Shown: positions 27,020 through 36,176 of the stretch, in pieces
Numbering within the stretch: the stretch's first letter is position 1
Layout: the number at the start of each line of letters is the position of its first letter
NCBI RefSeq assembly: GCF_902497855.1
Contig: NZ_CABVHU010000002.1
Coordinates: forward strand, 186,001 to 250,000
DNA: 64,000 nt
Origin: Pseudomonas fluorescens
GTDB lineage: Bacteria > Pseudomonadota > Gammaproteobacteria > Pseudomonadales > Pseudomonadaceae
Reading direction: 5' to 3'
The notes under the pieces: generated by a model
Seen by the model: the letters and a program-made list of their open reading frames with translations, nothing else
What the model was told of the DNA's origin: nothing
The model's database searches: none
Position numbers and translations under genes: made by a program

Positions 27020-27880
27020 TCAGGCTGTTGGCAGGCCCATGCCCTGGCCCATCTGCACCGGCGAACCGGCCGCCAGTTCTTCGGCCCATTTCACCTGGTC
27101 CGGCCCGAATAGCACCACGGCTGTCGAACCCAGTTTGAAGCGACCCAGTTCTGCACCTTTCTCCAGATGGATCGGCGCACGGGCGGCTTCGTCGTAGCGG
27201 AAGGTTTTCAGCTCGCGCTTCGGTGGCGTGACCAGCCCGGCCCAGACAGTTTCGATCGATGCCACGATCATGGCGCCCACCAGCACCACGGCCATTGGCC
27301 CGCGCTCAGTGTCGAAAATGCACGCCACACGCTCGTTGCGGGCGAACAGCTCCGGCACGTTTTCGGCGGTGGTCTGGTTGACAGAGAAAATCCGCCCCGG
27401 AATGTAGACCATCTCGCGCAGTGTGCCCGCCAAAGGCATGTGCACACGGTGATAGTCCTTCGGCGACAGGTAAATGGTGGCGAAATCGCCGCCCATGAAT
27501 GGCGCGGCATTGGCCGCGTCACCGCCGAGCAACTCCAGGACGCTGAAGCTGTGGCCCTTGGCCTGGAAAACGCGGCCGTGTTCGATCGGGCCAAGCTGGC
27601 TGACGGCGCCGTCGGCGGGGCTGAGGATCGCGCCCGGCGTCTGGTCCAGCGGACGGGCACCCTCTTTCAAGGCGCGCGTGAAGAACGCATTGAAGTGCTC
27701 GTAAGCGGTGAGGTCTTCGACCAGTGCCTGGGACATGTCCACCTGATAGCGCTTGGCGAACCACGCCGTAAAGGCGTTCTTGAACCAGCGCACGCGGCAT
27801 TCGGCAATGCAGCCGGCCAGTCGCGACAGCAAATGGTGGGGCAGCAGGTATTGGCTGAGGATAAACAAACGCTTATTCAT
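27020..27880 (-). CDS. psd: Phosphatidylserine decarboxylase proenzyme
   Basis: Psd converts phosphatidylserine to phosphatidylethanolamine at the inner membrane. It has 286 residues. The self-cleavage site LGST, which gives the pyruvoyl group from Ser, lies in GRFKLGSTAVVLFG near the C-terminus, about 33 residues from the end. Earlier the conserved SPADG segment and the YHRVHMPLAG region with catalytic His are present. An AAGGA ribosome-binding site precedes the ATG. It follows rhdA by 18 bp on the same strand, so the two form an operon. Confidence 0.97.
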   Translation of the reverse strand: MNKRLFILSQYLLPHHLLSRLAGCIAECRVRWFKNAFTAWFAKRYQVDMSQALVEDLTAYEHFNAFFTRALKEGARPLDQTPGAILSPADGAVSQLGPIEHGRVFQAKGHSFSVLELLGGDAANAAPFMGGDFATIYLSPKDYHRVHMPLAGTLREMVYIPGRIFSVNQTTAENVPELFARNERVACIFDTERGPMAVVLVGAMIVASIETVWAGLVTPPKRELKTFRYDEAARAPIHLEKGAELGRFKLGSTAVVLFGPDQVKWAEELAAGSPVQMGQGMGLPTA

Positions 27881-27898
27881 TGACGGTCCTTAAAAACC

Positions 27899-28714
27899 TT
27901 ATATCTCTACCGGGGTGTCGGGATGGTTGCCCCATTCGCCCCATGAGCCGGCGTAACCTTTGACCCGCGGATAACCGAGGGATTTGGCTACAAGATAGGT
28001 GAAGCCAGAGCGATGGTGAGTCTGGCAGTGGGTGATCACTTCTTTGTCTTTGCTGATCCCGAGTTGCTCCAGGATCTGCGGCATGTCCGTGCGAATGCGC
28101 AGGTGACGCGCCGGATCCATGCCTGCGGTCCATTCGAAATTGACCGCGCCGGGGATGTGCCCTGCCTTGGCCGCCAGGACTTTTTCGCCGGAGTACTCCA
28201 GCGGTCCGCGGGCGTCCCAGATCGCCAGGTCGGCCGCGCCGAGACGGCTTTGCAGGTACTCGCGGGTAGCGATGGGTTCGTCGTGCAGGGTCAGGGGGAC
28301 CGGGCCGCCGACTGCGGCCGGGACCTGGATCGACATGGGCGAACCTTCCGCCAGCCAGGCTTTGAGGCCGCCGTCGACATAGTGGTACCGGCTATGGCCG
28401 ATAACGTCCAGCAGCCAGATAAAGCGTCCGGCCCAGCCGCCGCCTTCGTCGTCATAGACGACGTAGACCGCATCGGGGTTGTGTCCCAGTTCGCCAAACA
28501 ATGCTTCAAGCGCCCCTTGAGTCGGCAGCAGGCCTGGCGCAGGCGCCTGACCCAGTTGCGTACGCTTGGGATCGACAAAGCGGGCGCCGGGAATATGCCC
28601 TTCGGCATAACGGGCGCTGCTGGTCAGGTCCACCAGGATCAGTTCGCGGGATTCGAGACGAGGGAGCAGGTCGCTCGGCTCGATCACCAGGGTCAAGCCA
28701 GAGAAGTCAGACAT
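27899..28714 (-). CDS. rhdA: Thiosulfate sulfurtransferase (rhodanese)
   Basis: RhdA transfers the sulfane sulfur of thiosulfate to cyanide or to other thiophilic acceptors. The 271 residues form two rhodanese domains; the first is inactive and the second carries the active-site loop CQTHHRSG with Cys230, the same loop and number as Azotobacter RhdA. The start at 28714 gives MSDFSGLTLVIEP; an in-frame ATG six codons upstream is less likely. It is cotranscribed with psd. Confidence 0.96.
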   Translation of the reverse strand: MSDFSGLTLVIEPSDLLPRLESRELILVDLTSSARYAEGHIPGARFVDPKRTQLGQAPAPGLLPTQGALEALFGELGHNPDAVYVVYDDEGGGWAGRFIWLLDVIGHSRYHYVDGGLKAWLAEGSPMSIQVPAAVGGPVPLTLHDEPIATREYLQSRLGAADLAIWDARGPLEYSGEKVLAAKAGHIPGAVNFEWTAGMDPARHLRIRTDMPQILEQLGISKDKEVITHCQTHHRSGFTYLVAKSLGYPRVKGYAGSWGEWGNHPDTPVEI

Positions 28715-28757
28715 GTGAGGTCTCCAGAGCACAAAGGGGTGGATTGTAGCGCAGCCT

Positions 28758-30296
28758 TCATTGGCCGCGGTGGCTAAAGCTGTGCAGGGCTTTTTCGATG
28801 CACTGCGCGGTTTTGCCGAAGGCTTGCACGGTCATCTCCGAGAACGGCCCGCCACCCTGGTCCGCCACCACAATCATGATCACCCGGCCGTTGTTGACCA
28901 GGGAGCGCAGTAACAGGTGTTCACCCGCGAACTGCGAGCGCAGGTCGGCGGGCAGAAGGGCCGAGAGTTGCGCATGGTTGGCCGGGCCCAGGCGCAGTTG
29001 CGCCTGTTGCGAGAGCAGGCGTTGCAGCACGGTGCTTTGGCTGACAGGAAAATGCAGGCCGGCGGCTGCCTTTGGCAGCCCAAAGGCCTGGTGCACCCGC
29101 AAATTGACGTGAGTGCGGTCGGCCATCAGCAGCATCACCCGTTGCATGCCGCACGCGACCAGGGCGTCGCGAGCAGAGGTGGTCAAGTGCATGGCATTGG
29201 CGAAGCGACTGGGCTGCATCAGCAATTCGGCGCATTGCCTGTGCCATTTCGCCAGATCTTCGGCGGTCGGCGCCGGGACTGGCGGTAAGCCCGCGTGAAT
29301 GCGCTTGATGCCCCATGGCCAGATCAGCGAAACGGCCGGGTGCCACACGCCTGGCCTGGCGTGATGACGGGCACTGGTGACGGCCTGTCGGTGCGACTGC
29401 TGCTGCACCTCGCCCATCGGCATTTGCAGGTAAAGGCCGGTCAAGTAGTGCCAGCGCTCAGCGTGCGGACTGTCCCAGGCCTGTTGCGCCGACAACGCCA
29501 GGCCATTGGCCAGCAACACGGTGTTGGCCGGTTGATTGAGCCAGCGGCGCAAGGTCGGATCGTCATCGAGGCGGTTTTGCTGGCGCAAGGGGTGCTCACT
29601 GTCGCGAGCGATGCGCAGGACCTTGACCAGTTCCCGTTGATGGTTGAGCAGCAGCCGATAACCTTGCTGCACCCAGATCGGCAGGTGCCAGAGGTCCGCC
29701 AGGGCCTGGCCTATTTGCAGCAGGCGTACGCCGAACAGCTGCTTCTCGACGTCGTGCGCCGATTCGCCTTTATGGATGACCCGTTGCTCCCACGCTTCAA
29801 GCAACTGCGGATGGGTCAACGCCAGCGGCCAAAACGGCGAGAGAAACAGCAGGCTGCCCCAATGAATGTCCTGCCACAGCCGCGCCAGGCGACTGGCGAA
29901 AAACCCGTTGGCCTGTTGGGTCGCGTGCTGGCTGATCAACTGCAGCTGACGCAGGGCGACGGGGATCTGTGACAGCGGCTCGGCGGGCAGTCGCTCGAGC
30001 AGTGCTTCAGTGCGCTTGACCCCGAGGCGATTGAGCGCTACTTCAAGGTTTTCAGCAGGCGTGGTCAGGTGGCCATGGGCATGCCGGTTGGTTTCGCGAA
30101 TCACGCTCAAGGCCAGTACAGGGCTGTCCTGTATCATTTCGGCGATATCGCGCAGCGAACTGCGGTTGTCGCGGATGGCCCTGCAAACCCGATCATGGCT
30201 GGCTTGCGGAACGGGCAGGCGCACGCCATCGAGCAGCTTGACCCAGCCTTCGAGTGAGCTCGGCGACGGCGCTGGAACCTTTGTTTCGTTAGCCAT
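28758..30296 (-). CDS. HDOD-domain protein with C-terminal GAF-like domain
   Basis: A 512-residue cytosolic protein. The N-terminal half (about 20-270) is an HDOD domain: LPVPQASHDRVCRAIRD, MIQDSPVLALSVIRETN, then ALNRLGVKRTEALL. Residues about 365-505 resemble a GAF sensory domain, with VMLLMADRTHVNLRVHQAFG and the ending NNGRVIMIVVADQGGGPFS. HDOD proteins usually act in signalling or regulation of motility and biofilm. It is transcribed away from motA, sharing the 193-bp intergenic region. The ligand and partner are unknown. Confidence 0.85.
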   Translation of the reverse strand: MANETKVPAPSPSSLEGWVKLLDGVRLPVPQASHDRVCRAIRDNRSSLRDIAEMIQDSPVLALSVIRETNRHAHGHLTTPAENLEVALNRLGVKRTEALLERLPAEPLSQIPVALRQLQLISQHATQQANGFFASRLARLWQDIHWGSLLFLSPFWPLALTHPQLLEAWEQRVIHKGESAHDVEKQLFGVRLLQIGQALADLWHLPIWVQQGYRLLLNHQRELVKVLRIARDSEHPLRQQNRLDDDPTLRRWLNQPANTVLLANGLALSAQQAWDSPHAERWHYLTGLYLQMPMGEVQQQSHRQAVTSARHHARPGVWHPAVSLIWPWGIKRIHAGLPPVPAPTAEDLAKWHRQCAELLMQPSRFANAMHLTTSARDALVACGMQRVMLLMADRTHVNLRVHQAFGLPKAAAGLHFPVSQSTVLQRLLSQQAQLRLGPANHAQLSALLPADLRSQFAGEHLLLRSLVNNGRVIMIVVADQGGGPFSEMTVQAFGKTAQCIEKALHSFSHRGQ

Positions 30297-30394
30297 GTCT
30301 GGACGCGATCATCGTCTGCATTTACCTATGCACGGAGCATATGCATGGAGCGTATGCCCGGAGCGGGCCAAATTGGCTTTTCGCCTGAACGGGC

Positions 30395-30421
30395 TATAGT
30401 CTGGCGCAGTTTTGCCGATAA
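30395..30421 (+). promoter_or_regulatory. FliA (sigma-28) promoter for motAB
   Basis: TATAGTCT at 30395-30402, an 11-bp spacer, and GCCGATAA at 30414-30421 match the flagellar sigma-28 consensus TAAAGTTT-N11-GCCGATAA in 6 of 8 and 8 of 8 positions. Transcription would start near 30428, about 60 nt before the motA ATG. This fits the late flagellar class of motor genes. Confidence 0.8.
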
Positions 30422-30489
30422 GGAGAAGAAGAGATTTTTCAGCTTCCGAATATGACCTTGAACCCGACTCAGTAAGTGCTCCCCACCCT

Positions 30490-31341
30490 ATGGCTAAAAT
30501 AATCGGCATCATCGTCGTATTCGCGAGCGTGCTCGGCGGATACGTGCTCTCCCACGGTAAAATTGCCGCCCTGATCCAGCCTTTCGAGGTGATGATTATC
30601 GGTGGAGCGGCCCTGGGTGCATTCCTGCAGGCCAACCCCGGTCACATGACGATGCGCGTGTTCAAGAAATCCTTGAGCATGTTCAGCTCGCGCTTCACCC
30701 ACACCTTCTATCTCGAGGTGCTGGGGCTGATCTACGAGATCCTGAACAAGAGCCGCCGCGAAGGCATGATGGCCATCGAAGGCGACATCGAAGATGCCGC
30801 CGCGAGCCCGATCTTCGCCAAGTACCCGGCGGTCCTGAAAGATGAGCGCATGACGGCGTACGTCTGTGATTACCTGCGCATCATGTCGTCCGGCAACATG
30901 GCACCCCATGAGCTGGAAGGTCTGTTCGACATGGAACTGTACAGCCTCAAGGAAGACCTGGATCACCCCTCCCACGCCGTGAACGGCATCGCCGACGCCA
31001 TGCCCGGCTTCGGTATCGTCGCGGCGGTCTTGGGTATCGTGGTGACCATGGCGTCCCTGGGGGATGGCGACCAGCAGTCCATCGGCTTGCACGTCGGTGC
31101 GGCGCTGGTCGGTACCTTCTTCGGTATTCTGGCCGCCTATGGTTTCTTCGGCCCGCTGGCCCACTCCCTGGCCCACGATGCCAAGGAAGAACTGAACGTC
31201 TACGAGGCCATCAAGGCCTCGCTGGTGGCTTCCGCTTCCGGCATGCCGCCGTCGCTGGCGGTGGAATTCGGGCGCAAGGTGCTCTACCCGGCGCACCGCC
31301 CCAGCTTCGCCGAGCTGGAACAAGCGGTTCGCGGTCGCTGA
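30490..31341 (+). CDS. motA: Flagellar motor stator protein MotA
   Basis: MotA, with MotB, forms the proton-driven stator of the flagellar motor. It has 283 residues, with four transmembrane helices (about 1-20, 32-50, 168-190 and 200-222) and a cytoplasmic domain between helices 2 and 3 containing the charged FTHTFYLEVLGLIYEILNKSRRE region that contacts FliG. The last helices carry the conserved GFGIVAAVLGIVVTM. The ATG at 30490 starts MAKIIGIIVVF. It is 3 bp upstream of motB and behind a FliA-type promoter. Confidence 0.97.
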   Translation: MAKIIGIIVVFASVLGGYVLSHGKIAALIQPFEVMIIGGAALGAFLQANPGHMTMRVFKKSLSMFSSRFTHTFYLEVLGLIYEILNKSRREGMMAIEGDIEDAAASPIFAKYPAVLKDERMTAYVCDYLRIMSSGNMAPHELEGLFDMELYSLKEDLDHPSHAVNGIADAMPGFGIVAAVLGIVVTMASLGDGDQQSIGLHVGAALVGTFFGILAAYGFFGPLAHSLAHDAKEELNVYEAIKASLVASASGMPPSLAVEFGRKVLYPAHRPSFAELEQAVRGR

Positions 31342-31344
31342 GTC

Positions 31345-32373
31345 ATGGAAAATAACCAGCCGATCATCATCAAGCGCGTCAAGCGCTATGCCGCCGGGCA
31401 TCATGGGGGCGCCTGGAAAATCGCTTTCGCCGACTTCGCGACGGCGATGATGGCGTTCTTCCTGGTGCTGTGGCTGCTCTCCAACGCAACGCCTGAGCAG
31501 AAGATCGCCATCGCCGGTTACTTCAAGGACCCGATCGGCTTTACCGAAAGTGGCACGCCCTACATCATCGACCTGGGTGGTTCGCCAACCCTGGCACCGG
31601 AAGCCACGCTCAATCCCGAGGTCAAATCCCAACCTCAGCCGGACAAGGTGACCGTCGGTAACGAACAGGCCGAAGGCATGGCCGAGCAGGTCGAGAAGGA
31701 ACGGCTGGAACTGCTGATGCAAGAATTGCAGAGCAAGGTCGATGAAAATCCCCAGCTGCACAAATTCAAGGACCAGATCCAATTCGAGATCATTACCAAT
31801 GGTTTGCGCATCCAGATCATGGACGCGGAAAACCGGCCGATGTTCGACTCGGGCAGCGCTCGCCTGAAACCGTATTTCGAAGATATTCTGCTGGCCATGG
31901 CCGACACCATCAAGGCCGTGCCGAACAAGATCAGCATCAGCGGCCACACCGATGCCACACCCTATTCGGGTAGCGGTGATTTCGGTAACTGGGAGCTGTC
32001 AGCCAACCGTGCCAACGCGGCCCGCCGTGCGCTGGTCGCCGGTCGCTACCCGGAATCGCAAGTGGCGCGAGTCGTCGGCTACGCCTCCTCGGCACTGTTT
32101 GATCGGGAAAACCCGTTCAACCCGGTCAACCGCCGTATCGACATCGTGGTGCTGACCAAAAAAGCCCAGCGTGCCATGGAAGGCGCGCAAGGTGCGGAGC
32201 GTGCGCCGGAGCCGACGCCAGGGCAGGGCGCCCCGGGTGAAGTGCCGACCACGCCCGTCGACCCGAATGCATTGCCTGCGGATAAAGAGCCGCTACCGGC
32301 GCATGAGCTTCGCGAGCGTTTGAATCTGTTCGATGACCCGGTGCCGAAACAGGGTGAGCCGCCAAAGCCGTGA
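31345..32373 (+). CDS. motB: Flagellar motor stator protein MotB
   Basis: MotB anchors the stator to peptidoglycan. It has 342 residues with a single transmembrane helix (about 28-47) carrying the proton-binding Asp30 in KIAFADFATAMMAFF. The plug and linker region is followed by an OmpA-like peptidoglycan-binding domain (about 145-275; ISISGHTDATPYS, LSANRANAARRAL). The C-terminus is a Pro-rich tail. It lies 3 bp after motA; a bidirectional terminator follows. Confidence 0.97.
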   Translation: MENNQPIIIKRVKRYAAGHHGGAWKIAFADFATAMMAFFLVLWLLSNATPEQKIAIAGYFKDPIGFTESGTPYIIDLGGSPTLAPEATLNPEVKSQPQPDKVTVGNEQAEGMAEQVEKERLELLMQELQSKVDENPQLHKFKDQIQFEIITNGLRIQIMDAENRPMFDSGSARLKPYFEDILLAMADTIKAVPNKISISGHTDATPYSGSGDFGNWELSANRANAARRALVAGRYPESQVARVVGYASSALFDRENPFNPVNRRIDIVVLTKKAQRAMEGAQGAERAPEPTPGQGAPGEVPTTPVDPNALPADKEPLPAHELRERLNLFDDPVPKQGEPPKP

Positions 32374-32378
32374 CCCAC

Positions 32379-32408
32379 AAAAAAGCCGCGATGATCGCGG
32401 CTTTTTTA
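32379..32408. terminator. Bidirectional intrinsic terminator between motB and rsgA
   Basis: AAAAAAGCCGCG-ATGAT-CGCGGCTTTTTT is a perfect stem with A- and T-runs on both sides, so it can end transcripts of both motB (plus) and rsgA (minus). Confidence 0.92.
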
Positions 32409-32460
32409 TCTTCGCAGGCTGCTGATCATTTTCGTGGCGCCACGAAAATGAACAGGCTAC

Positions 32461-33492
32461 TTAGTAGCTGCTCTCCGGCAAGCTGGCAATGATCGAGCGG
32501 TAACTGTTCATCCGTTGCTGCTGCACGCGGCCTTCTTCCAGGGCCTTGAGCAAGGCGCAACCCGGTTCGCGGTCGTGTTTGCAGTCGCGGAAGCGGCAGG
32601 TGCCGATCAGGTCGTTGAACTCGATGAAGCCGGCTTCGACGTCGGCGCGGCTGACGTGACCCAGGCCGAATTCGCGGATACCCGGGGAGTCGATCAGCTC
32701 ACCGCCACCGGGGAAGTGGAACAAGCGCGCGGTGGTGGTGGTGTGGGTGCCCTGGCCGGACAGCTCGGACAGCGGGCCGACGCGGGTGTCGACTTCCGGC
32801 AACAGGCTGTTGACCAGCGACGATTTGCCGACGCCGGACTGGCCGACGAACACGCTGATATGCCCGTCCAGTTGCTTCTGCAGTTGCTCCATGCCGTTGC
32901 CGTGGTGCGCCGACACTTCCAGTACCGGATAGCCCAGCGTGCGGTAGACCGCCAGCAAGGCATTCAGCGCCGGGGCGTTGTGTTCGTCGATCAGGTCGAA
33001 TTTGTTGAGCAGCAGCAGTGGACGAATCCCCGCGTGCTCGGCCGCGACCAGATAACGGTCGATCAGGTTGGCGTGGGGCTCGGGCAGCGGCGCGAAGACG
33101 ATGACGATCATGTCGACGTTGGCCGCCACCGGCTTGAGCTGGCCACGGCTGTCCGGACGGCAGAGTTCGGTTTTGCGCGGCAATTGCGCCACGATCACGC
33201 CGATGCCCTGGTTGCCGGCACGCCAGACCACCTGATCGCCGGTCACCAGTGCCGGGAGGTTGGCGCGCAAGTGGCAGCGGAACACCTGGCCGGCCAACTC
33301 GCCATCGAGCGCTTCGACTTCGACCTGCACACCGAAGTGCGCGATCACCAGGCCGGTCTGTTCCGGCCCCAGGTCGCCACCCTCGAGTGCCTCGACAGCC
33401 GAGGACTCGCGTTTGGCGGCGCGGGCAGCGCGTTCGCCCTGAATCTTTTCGATGCGCCAGTTTTGACGACGATTGAGTTGGCGTTTGGCCAT
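32461..33492 (-). CDS. rsgA: Ribosome small-subunit biogenesis GTPase RsgA
   Basis: RsgA is a circularly permuted GTPase that checks late 30S maturation. It has 343 residues. An N-terminal basic tail ([14 protein letters not shown]) and OB fold are followed by the permuted G motifs in the order G4 (NKFD), G1 ([10 protein letters not shown]) and G3 ([11 protein letters not shown]), then the zinc finger with [14 protein letters not shown]. It is divergent from orn. Confidence 0.97.
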   Translation of the reverse strand: MAKRQLNRRQNWRIEKIQGERAARAAKRESSAVEALEGGDLGPEQTGLVIAHFGVQVEVEALDGELAGQVFRCHLRANLPALVTGDQVVWRAGNQGIGVIVAQLPRKTELCRPDSRGQLKPVAANVDMIVIVFAPLPEPHANLIDRYLVAAEHAGIRPLLLLNKFDLIDEHNAPALNALLAVYRTLGYPVLEVSAHHGNGMEQLQKQLDGHISVFVGQSGVGKSSLVNSLLPEVDTRVGPLSELSGQGTHTTTTARLFHFPGGGELIDSPGIREFGLGHVSRADVEAGFIEFNDLIGTCRFRDCKHDREPGCALLKALEEGRVQQQRMNSYRSIIASLPESSY

Positions 33493-33599
33493 GGGTGTTC
33501 CGTATCAAGAATGCAGCGATTAGGTAAAACGGCCGCGAGTTTAGCACGCCCGGCCACGTCCCTAGGCTAAACTGCGCAGCATTGCCTAGGAGTCGACAC

Positions 33600-34142
33600 A
33601 TGCAAAACCCGCAGAATCTGATCTGGATCGACCTGGAAATGACCGGTCTGAACCCCGATACCGACGTCATCATCGAAATGGCCACCATCGTCACCGACAG
33701 TGATCTGAACACCTTGGCCGAAGGGCCGGTGATCGCCATACACCACAGCGACGAGATCCTCGCCGGCATGGACGAGTGGAACACCCGTCAACATGGCGGC
33801 TCGGGCCTGACCCAACGGGTTCGCGACAGCCGTATCAGCATGGCCGAAGCCGAAGCCGAGACCATCGCCTTCCTGGAAAAATGGGTGCCGAAGGGCAAGT
33901 CGCCGATCTGCGGCAACAGCATCTGCCAGGACCGTCGTTTTCTATATACCCACATGAAATCCCTGGAAAGCTATTTCCACTACCGCAACCTCGACGTGTC
34001 GACCCTGAAAGAATTGGCCGCACGCTGGGCGCCGAGCGTGCGCGACAGCTTCCAGAAAGGCAGCACTCACCTGGCCCTGGACGACATCCGTGAATCCATC
34101 GCCGAGTTGCAGCATTACCGCAAGAACTTCATCAAGTTCTGA
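33600..34142 (+). CDS. orn: Oligoribonuclease
   Basis: Orn degrades 2- to 5-nt RNAs and the c-di-GMP breakdown product pGpG. It has 180 residues of the DEDDh exonuclease fold: Asp and Glu in WIDLEMTGL, Asp in CQDRRF, and His and Asp in [10 protein letters not shown]. The ATG at 33600 ([12 protein letters not shown]) is the family start; an upstream in-frame extension is not needed. It is divergent from rsgA, a conserved pairing in gammaproteobacteria. Confidence 0.97.
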   Translation: MQNPQNLIWIDLEMTGLNPDTDVIIEMATIVTDSDLNTLAEGPVIAIHHSDEILAGMDEWNTRQHGGSGLTQRVRDSRISMAEAEAETIAFLEKWVPKGKSPICGNSICQDRRFLYTHMKSLESYFHYRNLDVSTLKELAARWAPSVRDSFQKGSTHLALDDIRESIAELQHYRKNFIKF

Positions 34143-34160
34143 TTCAGCGGTGTCCTCAAG

Positions 34161-34270
34161 GGCCCCTTCGCTGGCAAGCCAGCTCCTACACGGTTTGCGA
34201 TACCTGTAGGAGCTGGCTTGCCAGCGAAGGGGCCCTCGAGGACACCATCGCCACCAAGCCGGCTCCTACA
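34161..34270. repeat. REPIN plus a solitary third arm
   Basis: CTGGCAAGCCAGCTCCTACA and TGTAGGAGCTGGCTTGCCAG form an inverted doublet at 34161-34234. A degenerate third arm (CACCAAGCCGGCTCCTACA) follows to 34270. It fills the orn to TRIC-type gene gap. Confidence 0.88.
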
Positions 34271-34342
34271 TTTGCTAATTGCCCCCTTTTGGTGCCCGGA
34301 CGATCTGGCTAGACTGCGCGCCTTCCTGCAAGGACCGCCCCC

Positions 34343-34954
34343 ATGTTGCTGATGCTCTACCTGATCGCCATTACCGCCGAAGCCATGACCGGTGCCCTGT
34401 CTGCCGGCCGTCGCGGCATGGATTGGTTTGGTGTGGTGCTGATCGCGTGCGTGACTGCCCTGGGGGGCGGGTCGGTGCGCGACGTGTTGCTCGGCCATTA
34501 CCCCCTGACCTGGGTCAAACACCCGGAATACCTGGTATTGACCTCGATCGCGGCGATGTTCACCGTGTTCGCCGCACGCTGGATGCGCCACCTGCGTTCG
34601 CTGTTTCTGGTACTCGACGCCGTAGGCTTGGTGGCCTTTACCTTGATCGGCTGCATGACCGCGCTGGAAATGGGCCATGGCATGTTGGTGGCTTCGGTCA
34701 GCGGGGTGATCACCGGGGTGTTCGGCGGCATCCTGCGGGATATCTTCTGTAACGACATCCCGCTGATCTTCCGCCGAGAACTCTACGCCAGCGTGTCGTT
34801 CGCGGCGGCGTGGTGCTACCTGCTGTGCATCTATCTCGAACTACCCGGGGAACAGGCGATCCTGATTACTCTGTTCGGCGGGTTCCTGTTGCGTCTGTTG
34901 GCGATCCGTTTTCACTGGGAAATGCCGAAGTTCGTCTACAACGACGAAGCCTGA
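34343..34954 (+). CDS. TRIC-type cation channel family protein (UPF0126/YicG-like)
   Basis: A 203-residue protein with seven predicted transmembrane helices in two inverted triplets plus one. The duplicated GGG-type motifs GGGSVRDVLLG and GGILRDIFC are diagnostic of the bacterial homologues of trimeric intracellular cation channels, which conduct potassium and similar ions. The substrate in this organism is unknown. It is flanked on both sides by REPINs and has no obvious operon partner. Confidence 0.9.
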   Translation: MLLMLYLIAITAEAMTGALSAGRRGMDWFGVVLIACVTALGGGSVRDVLLGHYPLTWVKHPEYLVLTSIAAMFTVFAARWMRHLRSLFLVLDAVGLVAFTLIGCMTALEMGHGMLVASVSGVITGVFGGILRDIFCNDIPLIFRRELYASVSFAAAWCYLLCIYLELPGEQAILITLFGGFLLRLLAIRFHWEMPKFVYNDEA

Positions 34955-34963
34955 CACGGTCAC

Positions 34964-35054
34964 TGTAGGAGCTGGCTTGCCAGCGAAGGCGGTATAACAG
35001 CCAACATGGATGTTGACCGTTATGGCCTCTTCGCTGGCAAGCCAGCTCCTACAG
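34964..35054. repeat. REPIN overlapping the queG stop codon
   Basis: Arms TGTAGGAGCTGGCTTGCCAG and CTGGCAAGCCAGCTCCTACA enclose about 50 bp. The right arm runs into the 3' end of queG; its CTA at 35049-35051 is the queG TAG stop codon on the minus strand. Confidence 0.9.
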
Positions 35055-36113
35055 GGTTTCGTGTTGTTTCAGGGCCCATTCCACGTGTTCGCGGACCAGC
35101 TCCGAGGGGTAGTCGCGTCGCGCCTTCAACGCTTCCAGCACCGGAATGCTCGACGGCGCATTACCCAGGCCCACCGCGAGATTGCGCAGCCAGCGCTCGT
35201 AACCGGCGCGGCGTAGCGGCGAACCTTCGGTGCTGCTCAGGAATTTGTCTTCGTCCCACATGAACAATTCAGCCAGTTCGGCATTGTCCAGATTGTGACG
35301 CGGCTTGAAGTCGCTTTCCCCGGACGGACGGGCAAAGCGGTTCCAGGGGCAGACGATCTGGCAGTCATCGCAACCAAACACCCGATTGCCGATCAGCGGT
35401 CGCAACTCTTCGGGGATCGCGGTTTTCAGCTCGATGGTCAGGTAGGAAATGCAGCGCCGGGCATCCAGTACATAAGGGCCGACGAACGCATTGGTCGGGC
35501 AAATGTCCAGGCACGCGGTGCAGCGTCCGCAGTGTTCGCTGGCGTGGGGCGGGTCCACAGGGAGCGGCAGGTCGACGAACAGTTCACTGAGAAAGAAGTA
35601 ACTGCCGGCCTTGCGATTCAACACCAGGGTATTTTTGCCGATCCAGCCCAGACCGGCTTTTTCGGCGATGGCCTTTTCCAGCACCGGGGCACTGTCGACG
35701 AACGCGCGGTAGCCGAACGGGCCGATGACCGCCTGGATTTTTTCTGCCAGTTGTTGCACGCGTTTACGGATCAATTTGTGGTAATCGCGGCCCAAGGCAT
35801 AACGCGAGACGTAGGCTTTTTCCGGTTGGGCCAGGCGTTGGGCCATTTCTGTGTCGCCGGGCAGGTAGTCCATGCGCAGGGAAACGACCCGTAACGTGCC
35901 CGGCACCAGTTCTTCCGGGTGCGAGCGTTTGCTGCCGTGGGCGCCCATGTACTCCATTTCGCCGTGGTAGCCGGCTTCGAGCCAGCGCTGCAGGTGCTGC
36001 TCATGCTCGGCCAGGTCCAGGCCGCTGATGCCGACTTGCTGAAAGCCCAGCTCGCGGCCCCAATCCTTGATGGATTGGGCGAGGGCGGGCAGGTCTGTGG
36101 TAATAGCGGGCAT
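35049..36113 (-). CDS. queG: Epoxyqueuosine reductase
   Basis: QueG reduces epoxyqueuosine in tRNA to queuosine, the last step of wobble-base modification, using cobalamin and two 4Fe-4S clusters. It has 354 residues. The cluster motifs CGRCTACLDICP and CDDCQIVCPWN are intact, and the C-terminal HEAT-like repeat is present. The start is the ATG at 36113 (MPAITTDLPALAQSI). The stop codon lies inside a REP arm. It is divergent from nnr over 63 bp. Confidence 0.96.
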   Translation of the reverse strand: MPAITTDLPALAQSIKDWGRELGFQQVGISGLDLAEHEQHLQRWLEAGYHGEMEYMGAHGSKRSHPEELVPGTLRVVSLRMDYLPGDTEMAQRLAQPEKAYVSRYALGRDYHKLIRKRVQQLAEKIQAVIGPFGYRAFVDSAPVLEKAIAEKAGLGWIGKNTLVLNRKAGSYFFLSELFVDLPLPVDPPHASEHCGRCTACLDICPTNAFVGPYVLDARRCISYLTIELKTAIPEELRPLIGNRVFGCDDCQIVCPWNRFARPSGESDFKPRHNLDNAELAELFMWDEDKFLSSTEGSPLRRAGYERWLRNLAVGLGNAPSSIPVLEALKARRDYPSELVREHVEWALKQHETL

Positions 36114-36176
36114 GAGACGAGAGAAACCGGAGCTGAGGTGCGTATAATTCTGCCAGACATCGGAGCCCGAAGACGC

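Noticed and set aside
34161..35054. Clustered GTAGGAGC repeats considered as a CRISPR-like array
   Set aside because: The units are inverted doublets with irregular spacing, separated by a gene, and match Pseudomonas REPs.
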